Shown one piece after another: positions 19,708 through 28,270 of a DNA stretch of 64,000 bases. The position numbers were made by a program, and so were the translations under genes. The notes beneath the pieces were generated by a model. The model worked only from the letters and a program-made list of their open reading frames with translations, was not told where the DNA came from and did not search any database. The DNA comes from Mycolicibacterium mucogenicum DSM 44124 (GTDB taxonomy: Bacteria; Actinomycetota; Actinomycetes; Mycobacteriales; Mycobacteriaceae). The first letter of the stretch is position 1, and each line of letters begins with the position of its first letter. The stretch covers positions 372,001-436,000 of the forward strand of contig NZ_CP062008.1 of assembly GCF_005670685.2 (NCBI RefSeq). The letters run 5' to 3'.

Positions 19708-20607
19708 CTAACCCCGGTTCTCGGCGCCCGTCAGCCGATCTTCGAGATCGAACAGCCTGGCGGCGTTGTGGTACAGCACTTTTCGCAGCCAGTTGTCGTC
19801 TGGGGCCACCTTGGTGAGCACGTCGAGGGACTCGCCGTACCGGTACGGGATGTTGGGGAAATCGCTGCCGAACAGGATCCGGTCACCGAGCTCACCAAGG
19901 CGCGGCAATTCGGCAGGCGGGAACGGCATGGACTCCTCGATGAACGGGGTGAACGCCATGGTGGTGTCCAGATGCACGCCGTCGAATCGTTCGCAGAGGT
20001 CCAGGAAGTCGGTGTATTCGGGCATGCCCAGGTGCGCGATGATCAGCTTCAGACCCGGGTGACGGTCCAGCACGGTGCGGATCTGGTCGGGGCCGGTGTG
20101 CGCGCCGGGCGTCGGGCCGGAACCACAGTGGATGATCACCGGGACACCGGCGTCGTCGATGGTGCCCCACACGTCGTCGAGCAGCGGATCGGCCGGGTGA
20201 TAGCCGCCGACCTGCACGTGCGCCTTGAAAACCTCGGCGCCGCCGGCGATGGCCTCGGCCACGTAAGCGCCCGCGCCGGGTTCCGGGAAGAACGTCGCCG
20301 TGGACAGACAGTCGGGGGTCTGCGCGGCGAACTGCGCGGCCCACTGGTTCAGCCAGGCGGCCATGTCGGGCTTGTGCGGATAGACCAGCGACGTGAACGC
20401 CAGCACCCCGAAACCGCGCAGCGTCTCCAGCCGGTGCTGCTCCTCGGTGCGGTAGGTGATCGGCCAGGTGCGGCCCGTGAGCGGCCCGGCGCTGTCGAAG
20501 TACTTCCACACCTTGTCCATCACGTTCTTGGGCATGAAATGGGTGTGCACGTCGATCAGGCCGGGAAGGCCCAGCGACTGCCAGAAGTCGCGTACTGAAT
20601 CGTCCAT
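19708..20607 (-). CDS. Amidohydrolase 2 family (ACMSD-like) metal-dependent hydrolase
   Basis: A 299-residue TIM-barrel amidohydrolase. The metal-binding start is [10 protein letters not shown], with further ligands in [20 protein letters not shown] and [12 protein letters not shown] (the conserved late Asp). This pattern fits the amidohydrolase-2 family of decarboxylases and hydrolases. I choose ATG 20607 (MDDSVRDFW); an upstream start at 20697 would overlap the divergent tam gene and adds an odd hydrophobic leader. It has no counterpart at this place in M. tuberculosis as far as I recall. Substrate unknown. Confidence 0.83.
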   Translation of the reverse strand: MDDSVRDFWQSLGLPGLIDVHTHFMPKNVMDKVWKYFDSAGPLTGRTWPITYRTEEQHRLETLRGFGVLAFTSLVYPHKPDMAAWLNQWAAQFAAQTPDCLSTATFFPEPGAGAYVAEAIAGGAEVFKAHVQVGGYHPADPLLDDVWGTIDDAGVPVIIHCGSGPTPGAHTGPDQIRTVLDRHPGLKLIIAHLGMPEYTDFLDLCERFDGVHLDTTMAFTPFIEESMPFPPAELPRLGELGDRILFGSDFPNIPYRYGESLDVLTKVAPDDNWLRKVLYHNAARLFDLEDRLTGAENRG

Positions 20608-20658
20608 CACCCAACAGAATGGCAGGCACGCGTAAGCACCCGGCGGCAGGATGGGGAT

Positions 20659-21420
20659 GTGTGGAATCCAGACACCTACCTCGCCTTCGCTGACCACCGC
20701 GGCCGGCCCTTCTACGACCTGCTCGCGCGCGTCCGTGCCCAGGCACCCCGGCGCGTGGCGGACGTCGGCTGTGGCCCCGGGAACCTGACCGCCACGCTGT
20801 CGGAGCGCTGGCCCGGCGCGGTGATCGAAGCGGTGGACAACTCACCGGAGATGGTCGAAGCGGCGCGGGCCCGCGGCGTCGACGCCCGGGTGGTGGCCGC
20901 CGCCGACTGGTCACCCGCCCCGGACACCGATGTGATGGTGAGCAACGCTGTGCTGCAATGGGTTCCGGAGCACCGCGAACTGTTGCGGCGGTGGGTCACC
21001 GAACTGCCGAAGGGCGCTTGGCTGGCCTTTCAGGTGCCCGGCAACTTCGACTCGCCGTCGCATCAGGCGGTGCGGGAGGTGGCACGGTATCCGGAGTTCA
21101 CCGAGGCGCTGGCCGATATCCGCTTCCGCGAGACGAACGTGGTCGACGACCCGGCGGGCTACGCTGCGCTGCTGACCGCCGCGGGCTGCACCGTCGACGC
21201 CTGGGAGACGACGTATCTGCACCAATTGACCGGTGCCACACCGGTACTGGACTGGATCACCGGCACCGCGCTGACCGACGTCCGCTCCCGGCTCACCGAC
21301 GACGCCTGGGAGCGGTACCGGCAGGCGATCATCCCGCTGCTGGCGCAGGCATACCCGCCCCAGCCCGACGGCACGACGTTCTTCCCGTTCCGCCGGATCT
21401 TCGTGGTCGCCCAGACGTGA
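20659..21420 (+). CDS. tam: Trans-aconitate 2-methyltransferase
   Basis: A 253-residue class I SAM methyltransferase with the glycine motif [12 protein letters not shown] near residue 33, [14 protein letters not shown], and the family segment [13 protein letters not shown]. The C-terminal [18 protein letters not shown] and [11 protein letters not shown] match Tam proteins (Rv0294). It methylates trans-aconitate, a by-product inhibitor of aconitase. GTG start at 20659, 51 bp from the divergent amidohydrolase. Confidence 0.9.
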   Translation: MWNPDTYLAFADHRGRPFYDLLARVRAQAPRRVADVGCGPGNLTATLSERWPGAVIEAVDNSPEMVEAARARGVDARVVAAADWSPAPDTDVMVSNAVLQWVPEHRELLRRWVTELPKGAWLAFQVPGNFDSPSHQAVREVARYPEFTEALADIRFRETNVVDDPAGYAALLTAAGCTVDAWETTYLHQLTGATPVLDWITGTALTDVRSRLTDDAWERYRQAIIPLLAQAYPPQPDGTTFFPFRRIFVVAQT

Positions 21421-21421
21421 A

Positions 21422-21628
21422 TCAGTGAATCTGCTGGTACTGGTGCTGAATCGGGGTGCCGGGCAGGGGAGCGTTGTTCTGGTGCGCGAACATCTGGTGC
21501 ACTGAGCTCGAGGTGGTGGACGGCGCTGCGTGGGCGGACGTGGCCAGGCCGATCGCGATCAGTCCGGGCGCGACGGTCAGACCGACGACGATGATGAAGT
21601 AGCTGACCCAGCGGGTGACGATGCTCAT
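21422..21628 (-). CDS. Small exported protein of unknown function
   Basis: A 68-residue peptide with an N-terminal hydrophobic signal (WVSYFIIVVGLTVAPGLIAI) and a likely cleavage after SAHA. That leaves about 35 residues rich in Ser, His, Gln and Pro. GGAGAA is 7 bp upstream of the ATG, a good ribosome site that supports a real gene. It is convergent with tam, with one base between stops. No function recognised. Confidence 0.65.
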   Translation of the reverse strand: MSIVTRWVSYFIIVVGLTVAPGLIAIGLATSAHAAPSTTSSSVHQMFAHQNNAPLPGTPIQHQYQQIH

Positions 21629-21752
21629 CTGAATTCTCCTGCTGCTGTGGACTTTTGATGTCGTATCCGGGGGAACCGGTGTTGACTCAAGAGTCCCGCA
21701 CCAGGGCCCGGCCGTCTGTCCGCCAGCCGGGCCTTCAGCAGGATGAATTCAC

Positions 21753-21772
21753 TGTCCCCCGATTGGGGGACA
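21753..21772. repeat. 8-bp inverted repeat hairpin
   Basis: TGTCCCCC and GGGGGACA are separated by GATT, giving an 8-bp stem. It lies between the small exported gene and cysNC, 9 bp from a much larger hairpin. It could be an accessory terminator or an operator for the small gene. An 8-bp GGCCCGGC/GCCGGGCC repeat (21705-21733) and GACTC-AA-GAGTC (21684-21695) lie just beside it. Confidence 0.5.
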
Positions 21773-21780
21773 CCGACACG

Positions 21781-21833
21781 GGGATTTGTGCACGTTTTTC
21801 CGCGCCGACCGCGGAAAAACGTGCACAAATCCC
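21781..21833. terminator. Perfect 24-bp inverted repeat, terminator after cysNC
   Basis: Positions 21781-21804 and 21810-21833 are perfect reverse complements with a 5-base loop. The right arm begins 3 bp after the cysNC stop (cysNC is on the minus strand), so it can form a very stable hairpin at the 3' end of the stf0-cysD-cysNC message. Each arm carries a T5/A5 run, but inside the stem rather than after it. Confidence 0.7.
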
Positions 21834-21836
21834 TGG

Positions 21837-23696
21837 TCAGCGGAGGTTGTTGAGCGCTCCCAGCACCTGGGCGACGAGCTTGTCGATGTCGGCGCCGGTC
21901 GTGTCGACGACGAGATCCGGGTTCTCCGGCGGCTCGTATGGGGCGTCCACGCCGGTCAGGCCGCGCAGCTCACCGGCCTTGGCCCGGGCGTACAGGCCCT
22001 TGGGGTCGCGGCGCTCGCACTCGGTGCGCGGGGTGGACACGTAGACCTCGATGAACGGCAGCTTGGCGACGCTGCTCAGCTCGCGCGCGGTGTCGCGGTC
22101 CGACTTCAGTGGCGACACCAGCGAGGCCAGTGCCACCACACCCGAGTCCGCCAGGAGCCGGGCCAGATGCCCCACGCGGCGGATGTTCTCGGCGCGGTCG
22201 CCCGCGGAGAACCCGAGGTCGTCGGACAGTCCGTGCCGGATGTTGTCGCCGTCGAGCAGGTAGGCCACCTGCCCACTTTCGACCAGCGCCCGCTCGACCG
22301 CGACGGCCAGCGTCGACTTGCCCGATGCCGGCAGCCCGGTGAACCAGATGGTCGCGCCCCGCTGCCCGGTCCGGGCCCACCGGTAGGACCGGTCCAATGA
22401 CGAATGGTGCCAACGGATGTCGCTGCGTGAGTGGGTGCCGAGCTTCACCTCGCGTGGCTCGGTGATGGTGCCGGCGCCGACGGTGTCGTTGGACGTCTCG
22501 TCGATCAGAATGAAGGCGCCGCTCTCCCGGTTGTCGCGGTACGGGTCGGCGATGACGGTCGAGCTGGTGCGCAGCGTGACGGCGCCGATGTCGTTGAGTA
22601 CCAACTCGACCGGCTGATCGATGTCGTCCAGCGTCTCAGGATCGAGCCGCGTGTGCAGCGCCTGCACCGTGGCGCGGACGGTGCGGGTGCCCTGCTTGAG
22701 TGCCAGACGGTCACCGGCCCGCAGCGGGGTCTCGGCGAACCAGCACACCGTGGCGTCGAGCTCGCGGGCCAGCACCGGGATCGACGCGTTCTCGGCGCTG
22801 CTGACCAGCACGTCACCGCGGCCGACGTCGATGTCGTCGGCCAGCTCGATCGAAACCGACAGTGGGGCAACGGCTGTGGTGCGGTCGTCATCGAGGGTGT
22901 CCACGGCGGTGACGGTCGAGCTGGTGCCCGCAGGCAGGCTCAGCACGGTGTCGCCGACCTGCAGGGTGCCCGCGGTCAGCCGGCCGGTGTAGCGGCGGCG
23001 CTGCTCCGCGGTGGGCCGGGACACCCACTGGATGGGCAGCCGCAGCTTGGCCGGTTCGGGTTGTGGCGCACTGAGTTCGATGCCCTCGAGGTACTCCAGC
23101 AGTGTCGGCCCCTCGTACCACGGGGTGTTCTCCGAACGGTGCACGACGTTGTCGCCGAGCTTGGCCGCGAGCGGGATCACGGTGAGGTCCACCGCACCCA
23201 GTCGGGCAGCGACCTTACCGAGCTCGTCGTGCACCGCATCGAAGCGCGCCTGGTCGAAGTCGACCAGATCGATCTTGTTGACCGCAGCCACGAAGTGCTT
23301 GATACCCAACAGCTTTGCGATCCGCGCGTGGCGCAGGGTCTGGCGCAGCACACCGGCCCGGGCGTCGACCAGCAGGATGGCCACGTGCGCGTTGGAGGCG
23401 CCGGTGAACATGTTGCGGGTGTAGCGCTCATGGCCCGGGGTGTCGGCCAGGATGTAGCTGCGGGACTCGGTGGAGAAGAAGCGGTAGGCCACATCGATGG
23501 TGATGCCCTGTTCGCGTTCGGCCCGCAGGCCGTCGGACAGGGCCGCCAGGTCGGCCACCCCGTCGTCGTCGGTGACCGCGTCGAGGTGGTCCAGCGGCAG
23601 GCTGTCGGTGTCGTGCAGCAGCCGGCCGATCAGGGTGCTCTTGCCGTCGTCGACTGAGCCCGCGGTGGCAATGCGCAGAAGTTGCCTGGTGCTCAT
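21837..23696 (-). CDS. cysNC: Bifunctional sulfate adenylyltransferase subunit 1 / adenylylsulfate kinase
   Basis: A 619-residue fusion. CysN (about 1-430) is an EF-Tu-like GTPase with P-loop GSVDDGKST (13-21), DTPGHERY and NKIDLVDF, which drives APS formation by CysD. CysC (about 435-619) is an APS kinase with Walker A GLPASGKS (454-461), DGDNIRHGL and the APS-binding FIEVYVSTP ... DPKGLYARA pattern. The product is PAPS, the sulfuryl donor for Stf0 and for sulfate reduction. The ATG overlaps the cysD stop by one base. A 24-bp hairpin ends the operon. Confidence 0.95.
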   Translation of the reverse strand: MSTRQLLRIATAGSVDDGKSTLIGRLLHDTDSLPLDHLDAVTDDDGVADLAALSDGLRAEREQGITIDVAYRFFSTESRSYILADTPGHERYTRNMFTGASNAHVAILLVDARAGVLRQTLRHARIAKLLGIKHFVAAVNKIDLVDFDQARFDAVHDELGKVAARLGAVDLTVIPLAAKLGDNVVHRSENTPWYEGPTLLEYLEGIELSAPQPEPAKLRLPIQWVSRPTAEQRRRYTGRLTAGTLQVGDTVLSLPAGTSSTVTAVDTLDDDRTTAVAPLSVSIELADDIDVGRGDVLVSSAENASIPVLARELDATVCWFAETPLRAGDRLALKQGTRTVRATVQALHTRLDPETLDDIDQPVELVLNDIGAVTLRTSSTVIADPYRDNRESGAFILIDETSNDTVGAGTITEPREVKLGTHSRSDIRWHHSSLDRSYRWARTGQRGATIWFTGLPASGKSTLAVAVERALVESGQVAYLLDGDNIRHGLSDDLGFSAGDRAENIRRVGHLARLLADSGVVALASLVSPLKSDRDTARELSSVAKLPFIEVYVSTPRTECERRDPKGLYARAKAGELRGLTGVDAPYEPPENPDLVVDTTGADIDKLVAQVLGALNNLR

Positions 23697-24607
23697 CAGA
23701 AGTAGCCCTCTCGCTTACGGTCTTCCATCGCCGCCACCGACGTGCGGTCGTCGGCCCGGGTCTCGCCGCGTTCCGACACCGTCGCAGCGGAGATCTCGGT
23801 GATCACGCTCGCGATGTCGACGGCTTTCGACCGCACCGCGCCGGTGATGGTGAGGTCACCGACGGTGCGGTAGCGCACCCACTCGACCGCCGCCGATTCG
23901 CCGGGGCCGGGCTGGGTGTACTCGGACACGGCGAGCAGGATGCCGTCGCGCTCGAACACCTCGCGTTCGTGCGCGAAGTAGATCGACGGCAGCTCAAGGT
24001 TTTCCAGCTCGATGTAGCGCCAGATGTCCAGCTCGGTCCAGTTGGACAGCGGGAACACCCGGACCTGCTCACCCTTGCGGATGCGGCCGTTGTACAGCGA
24101 CCAGGGCTCGGGCCGCTGGGCGCGCGGGTCCCACTGGCCGAACTCGTCGCGGAAGCTCAGAATGCGTTCCTTGGCGCGAGCGCGTTCCTCGTCGCGGCGC
24201 GCGCCGCCGAATGCGGCGTCGAAGCCGCCGGCCTCCAGAGCGTCGAGCAGGGTGCGGGTCTGCTGCCGGTTGCGCGACGCGCCCGGGCCCGGATCGGCCA
24301 CCCGGCCGGTGTCGATGCTCTCCTGTACCGATCCGACGAGCAGCTTGTGCCCCTGGCCCGTCGTGCGGCGATCCCGGAAGTCGATGACCTCCGGGAAGTT
24401 GTGGCCGGTGTCGACGTGCAGCACCGGGAACGGCAGCGGGACGGGCCGGAAAGCCTTCTCCGCCAACCGAAGCAGGACGATGGAGTCCTTGCCCGCCGAG
24501 AACAGCAGCACCGGGCGCTCGAGCTCGGCCACCACCTCGCGAATGATGTGCACGGCTTCGGCTTCGAGCAGCCGGAGCTCGTCGACCTGAGTGTCTGTGG
24601 TGCTCAT
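23696..24607 (-). CDS. cysD: Sulfate adenylyltransferase subunit 2
   Basis: A 303-residue ATP-pyrophosphatase-fold subunit of ATP sulfurylase. PP-loop [35 protein letters not shown], the GGARRDEE..R loop and the C-terminal RKREGYF all match CysD. I choose ATG 24607 ([11 protein letters not shown]); upstream residues would lie inside stf0. It overlaps stf0 by four bases (ATGA) and cysNC by one, so the three genes are one translationally coupled unit. Confidence 0.95.
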   Translation of the reverse strand: MSTTDTQVDELRLLEAEAVHIIREVVAELERPVLLFSAGKDSIVLLRLAEKAFRPVPLPFPVLHVDTGHNFPEVIDFRDRRTTGQGHKLLVGSVQESIDTGRVADPGPGASRNRQQTRTLLDALEAGGFDAAFGGARRDEERARAKERILSFRDEFGQWDPRAQRPEPWSLYNGRIRKGEQVRVFPLSNWTELDIWRYIELENLELPSIYFAHEREVFERDGILLAVSEYTQPGPGESAAVEWVRYRTVGDLTITGAVRSKAVDIASVITEISAATVSERGETRADDRTSVAAMEDRKREGYF

Positions 24608-25404
24608 ACCGGCAGCCCCTCCTTTTCGGCTTCGGCGCGATAGCGCTCCACCCATTCGTCAGAACGCTGATCGGCCTGACGTTCCAGCACCGGTTTCGGT
24701 GCGAGCCTGCGGTCCTGGCCGAGCGACTCCAGCACATCGCCGACGACCTCGGTCAGGTTGCGCCACAACACCGGATACGGCACTTCGATCCGGTTGACGT
24801 TCTCCTCGGCGAACCAGTTCTGCCAGCCCTCTTCCTGCGCCCGCAGCATCTTCACGACGTGGGCGATGGCACCGGCGTGGTATTCGGCGCGGGCGTCGCG
24901 CACCGGGTCCGGGCGGCCCCGCCACACGCGGGTCTGCACGGCGCGCCAGAACGAAACCGCCTGGGACACCACGTCGGGCCGGTGGATGTGGATGAGCACC
25001 GGATCGGAGCCGATGACGTCGCGGATGGCGGCCAGCAGTCCGTCGCCGGAGCGGTCCGGCAGGTCCTTGGCTCGTCGTTGCAGCTGCGCGGTCTGGTTCC
25101 ACATGAGCTTGCCGCCCCAGATTCCGTTGGGCGTGCGGCCGGCGGTCTGGATGTAGTCGCGCCAGATGGTGGCCGGCGCCAGTTCGGGCCTGCCGTCGAT
25201 CAGCGGGTCGAGGAGCCGCAGGATCGACTCGTCCTCGGTGTCGGCGAACCACTCGCGCGGCTGCGGGGACATGCTGCTGTGTGGCAGGTACTGGAAGAAC
25301 TCCTGCGGTTCGCCGGCCACACCGGTGGCGCGCAGCGACTCGACCAGAAGCGTGCTGCCGCTGCGCTGTGATGCGAGGACCAGATAGGCCGTCGGTGCTG
25401 TCAT
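24604..25404 (-). CDS. stf0: Trehalose 2-sulfotransferase Stf0
   Basis: A 266-residue Stf0-family sulfotransferase (Rv0295c-like). The 5'-phosphosulfate loop is SQRSGSTLL at residues 12-20, followed by [11 protein letters not shown] and [21 protein letters not shown], in the 3'-phosphate-binding region. It transfers sulfate from PAPS to the 2-position of trehalose, the first step toward sulfolipids in M. tuberculosis. The start ATG 25404 is chosen by homology; a longer reading adds a basic leader. It heads the stf0-cysD-cysNC unit, which supplies its own PAPS. Confidence 0.9.
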   Translation of the reverse strand: MTAPTAYLVLASQRSGSTLLVESLRATGVAGEPQEFFQYLPHSSMSPQPREWFADTEDESILRLLDPLIDGRPELAPATIWRDYIQTAGRTPNGIWGGKLMWNQTAQLQRRAKDLPDRSGDGLLAAIRDVIGSDPVLIHIHRPDVVSQAVSFWRAVQTRVWRGRPDPVRDARAEYHAGAIAHVVKMLRAQEEGWQNWFAEENVNRIEVPYPVLWRNLTEVVGDVLESLGQDRRLAPKPVLERQADQRSDEWVERYRAEAEKEGLPV

Positions 25405-25466
25405 GGCGCAAGAGCCTAGCCTGCGACGAAATCCCTTGCAGAAGGGGATTTTTCGCACAATGAGTA

Positions 25467-26840
25467 TTAGTCTTGCGACGTCGAATCTGGCTTGATTCCG
25501 CGGTCGGAGGCCGCCGCCGAGCGGCTCGTCGCGGGGCGTCCGTGGATGCTCAGATAGGTCCCGGTGTAGCGGTCCGAGATCTGTGTCCCGGTGAAATCAG
25601 AGGGTATGACATCGCCCGTCTGCTGTCGCCAGGTGTTGAGCTTGAGGGCCAATTGCGCTGCCACCGCATGATATTCGGGCTGTACGTCGAGCAGCAGATT
25701 GTGCCGCTCGGTGGGGTCGGCGTGCAGGTCGTACAGCTCGCGGGCCGGGCGCGGATCGCCGATGGCCGGCTGCACCGCGCGGCCCGGCGGGCTGTCGGCG
25801 ATGTCCCACGGCAGGTCCAAGAGCGGGCGCGATGCATAGTTCTCGATGTAACTGAAGTCTTTTGTTCGCACTGCGCGAATAGGGTCGAACGAGTCGTGGT
25901 AGGTCTTGGCGGTGTAGACCTCTTCGCGCACCACGGGCTGGGCCTCGGCCGCGGTCAGCGCCTCCGCATGCGAAAGCCCCTCGACCGCAGCCGGAACGGG
26001 CACGCCCAGAAGGTCCAGCAGCGTCGGCAGCAGGTCGACCCCACTGAACAGTTCGTCGTACACGTGCGGCGCGATGCCGGCATCGCGCGGCGGCCGCACG
26101 ATCATGGCGATGCCGGTCCCGGCGTCGTACAGCGTCGACTTGGCCCGCGGCAGCGCCGGCCCATGGTCGGTGAGGAACACGACCCACGTGTTGCGGTCCA
26201 GGCCGGCCGCCTCCAGGGCATCCAGCAGCTGCCCCACCGCGGCATCGGCGACGGCGATGGACCCGTAGAACTCGGCCAGGTCGTCCCGCACACTGTCGGT
26301 GTCGGGCAGATAATCGGGCACGCTGACGGTGTCGCTGGGCGCGGGCTCGTAGCGCTCCCGCGGGTAGGGCCGGTGGGTCTCGAAGAACCCTGCGGTGAGC
26401 AGGAACGGCTTCTGCGGTGGTTCCTCGAGCCATCGCACCGCCCGCTCGACGACGTACTCACAGAAGGAGTTCGACACGTCGAATTCGTCGAACCCCAGGC
26501 GTGACGGGAACGATGTCTCGTGCTGCATGCCGAACAGCGCTGTGTGCCAACCGGATTCGGAGAGCAGTTGGGGTAGCGTCTGGACGCCCGCGTAGTACTC
26601 CCACCCGTGGTGCGCCAGCCCGACCAGGCCGTTGCTCTGGGGGTAGCGCCCCGTGAAGATCGAACCGCGCGACGGCGAACACAGCGGGGCGGTGGCGTGG
26701 GCCCGCGTGAAGAGGATGCCTTCGGCCGCCAGCTGGTCCAGCCGGGGACTGCTGACGTCGCGGTGGCCGTACGCCCCGAGATAGCGCCCGAGGTCGTGCC
26801 AGTGCACGAACAGCACGTTCTGGCCCGGCGTGTGGGGCAT
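25467..26840 (-). CDS. Type I sulfatase, Rv0296c-like
   Basis: A 457-residue alkaline-phosphatase-superfamily sulfatase. The formylglycine signature is C54-S-P-S-R-G (CxPSR). The catalytic metal region [11 protein letters not shown] replaces the usual DD with HD at the N-terminus, and [20 protein letters not shown] provides the second metal site. There is no signal peptide, so it appears cytosolic and would need formylglycine-generating enzyme. Position and neighbour (stf0) match Rv0296c. It could recycle sulfate esters; substrate unproven. Confidence 0.9.
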   Translation of the reverse strand: MPHTPGQNVLFVHWHDLGRYLGAYGHRDVSSPRLDQLAAEGILFTRAHATAPLCSPSRGSIFTGRYPQSNGLVGLAHHGWEYYAGVQTLPQLLSESGWHTALFGMQHETSFPSRLGFDEFDVSNSFCEYVVERAVRWLEEPPQKPFLLTAGFFETHRPYPRERYEPAPSDTVSVPDYLPDTDSVRDDLAEFYGSIAVADAAVGQLLDALEAAGLDRNTWVVFLTDHGPALPRAKSTLYDAGTGIAMIVRPPRDAGIAPHVYDELFSGVDLLPTLLDLLGVPVPAAVEGLSHAEALTAAEAQPVVREEVYTAKTYHDSFDPIRAVRTKDFSYIENYASRPLLDLPWDIADSPPGRAVQPAIGDPRPARELYDLHADPTERHNLLLDVQPEYHAVAAQLALKLNTWRQQTGDVIPSDFTGTQISDRYTGTYLSIHGRPATSRSAAASDRGIKPDSTSQD

Positions 26841-26940
26841 GGGTCGGCTACCTCCTGGCGATCATGGTCACGAAATCAGCCATGAAACCGCGAATTGCTT
26901 TACTGTTCAACGGTTTCATGCGGCGTGATTCGTGCCCGCC

Positions 26941-27660
26941 TCACCGCCACGCGAACACCGGCTGCTCCAGCTCGTCGACCGGGTCCGGCCGGCCTTCCAG
27001 TCCAAGCCAGCGCAACTGCAGCAGGACCGCGCCCGTGGGCGCGTGGATGAGGTCGTTGCCCAGCGGAATCTGGACCACCGGACGGTCACTCTCGGGAATG
27101 GAGATGAACCGCGGTGAGTCGGGCCGCTGCAACTGGTGCAGGCCGACGCGGTACACCGCCAGCACCTCGTCGGGCGACGGCTGTGGGTCCAGCCGGCCGC
27201 CGCCCCACACCACCACCGGTGTGATGACGTATCCGGACCGCGTCGCGTAGTCGTCGAGCAGGCCCAGTACGGATTCCTCGGGCAGCTTGATGCCGACTTC
27301 CTCGTGCAGCTCCCGCAGCGCCGCGTCCACGACAGTCTCGCCGGGATCGAGGCGCCCGCCGGGCAGTGCCCACTGCGCGGCATGCGAGTTCAGCCGGGAC
27401 GTGCGGCGGCACAGCAGAAACGCGGCGCCACCGGCGACGTCGACCATGCGGCCGTCCAGGTTCTGGTCGGGCAACGGCCGTCCGCCGATCCATTCGTCGA
27501 CCGGGGCCGGGTCGATGCGGTCCTCACCGCGCTCGGAGTCCACCAGCACGATGGCCACTGCGGCATGGCGCTTGCTCGGGTCGTCGACCACGCGGCGTTG
27601 GTGGCCGGCCAGGTGCGTCCCGATCTGCTCGCGCAGTGCTTCGTCGTACCGGATCGTCAT
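26941..27660 (-). CDS. NUDIX hydrolase (CoA pyrophosphatase-like)
   Basis: A 239-residue NUDIX protein with a full Nudix box from Gly102 to Ile124 (GRLDPGE, seven residues, RELHEEVGI). It is followed by LLDDYATRSGYVITPVVVW, the phrase typical of coenzyme A diphosphatase-type NUDIX proteins. The first ~70 residues resemble the leader of that group (LAGHQRR ... AAVAIVLVD). It likely hydrolyses CoA or a related diphosphate in the cytosol. 100 bp from the sulfatase start, same strand. Confidence 0.85.
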   Translation of the reverse strand: MTIRYDEALREQIGTHLAGHQRRVVDDPSKRHAAVAIVLVDSERGEDRIDPAPVDEWIGGRPLPDQNLDGRMVDVAGGAAFLLCRRTSRLNSHAAQWALPGGRLDPGETVVDAALRELHEEVGIKLPEESVLGLLDDYATRSGYVITPVVVWGGGRLDPQPSPDEVLAVYRVGLHQLQRPDSPRFISIPESDRPVVQIPLGNDLIHAPTGAVLLQLRWLGLEGRPDPVDELEQPVFAWR

Positions 27661-27685
27661 CGGCCCGACGCTACGCCCCGCCGAT

Positions 27686-28171
27686 TCAGGTGGTCGGGGG
27701 CATCCCGCACGCGACGTACACGTACTTGTTGGGGACGTCGAAGGTGAACTTGCGGGCCGGTAGCGCCGCGAGGACGTCGGCCGGCAGTGGTGCTTTGTAG
27801 CGCAGGGACATCGAGCCCTCGAAACTCGGGTCGACGGCGGCCAGGTCGGGGGCGTCCAGCAGCAGGCCGGAGTCGTCCAGTTCGGCCTGGACCATGGTGC
27901 CTGCGGCGGTGGCCCACTCGTGGTTGACGGTCTTGACGGCCTTGTTGGGCGCCGACGACAGCGTGCCGAGCAGCCGCTTCTCGGTGATCACCAGAGCGCC
28001 CACGAGGCTGCGGAGGGTGCTCTTGGCGACCTTGCCGGGTACGTGGCCGGAGAACCGGAACGTTACCGGGACGAACTCGGCGACGTGCAGCAGCCCCTCG
28101 GCCTGGAGCTGCTCACGGATGTCATCGGGCAGGTTGCCGATGCCGAGCAGCTTGCGCAGCAGTACAGCCAT
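27686..28171 (-). CDS. Conserved hypothetical protein
   Basis: A 161-residue soluble protein without a recognised domain. It contains FRFSGHVPGKVAKSTLRSLV followed by VITEKRLLGTL. The alternation of strands with 'ITEKRLL' recalls PH-like/bacterial PH domains that detect membranes, but this is only a guess. A GAGGAC ribosome site abuts the ATG. It is downstream of the permease but separated by a hairpin terminator (28215-28252). Confidence 0.7.
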   Translation of the reverse strand: MAVLLRKLLGIGNLPDDIREQLQAEGLLHVAEFVPVTFRFSGHVPGKVAKSTLRSLVGALVITEKRLLGTLSSAPNKAVKTVNHEWATAAGTMVQAELDDSGLLLDAPDLAAVDPSFEGSMSLRYKAPLPADVLAALPARKFTFDVPNKYVYVACGMPPTT

Positions 28172-28214
28172 GTCCTCAGCGTAGATCCCGCAAGTGTGAA
28201 TCCACTACGAGAAA

Positions 28215-28252
28215 CGGCGCCGAGCGTGACTGTCGTGTCACACCCGGCGCCG
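28215..28252. terminator. Terminator-like hairpin after the permease gene
   Basis: CGGCGCCG (28215-28222) pairs with CGGCGCCG (28245-28252), with an inner GTGAC/GTCAC stem and a six-base loop. It lies 19 bp beyond the permease stop (minus strand) and before the next gene on that strand. There is no U-run, as is common for mycobacterial hairpins. Confidence 0.55.
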
Positions 28253-28270
28253 AATCGTCGAATTACTGAA

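Noticed and set aside
21625..21828. A 67-codon open frame over the palindrome cluster
   Set aside because: It is produced by the 24-bp hairpin and flanking repeats. It has no ribosome site and no recognisable protein features.
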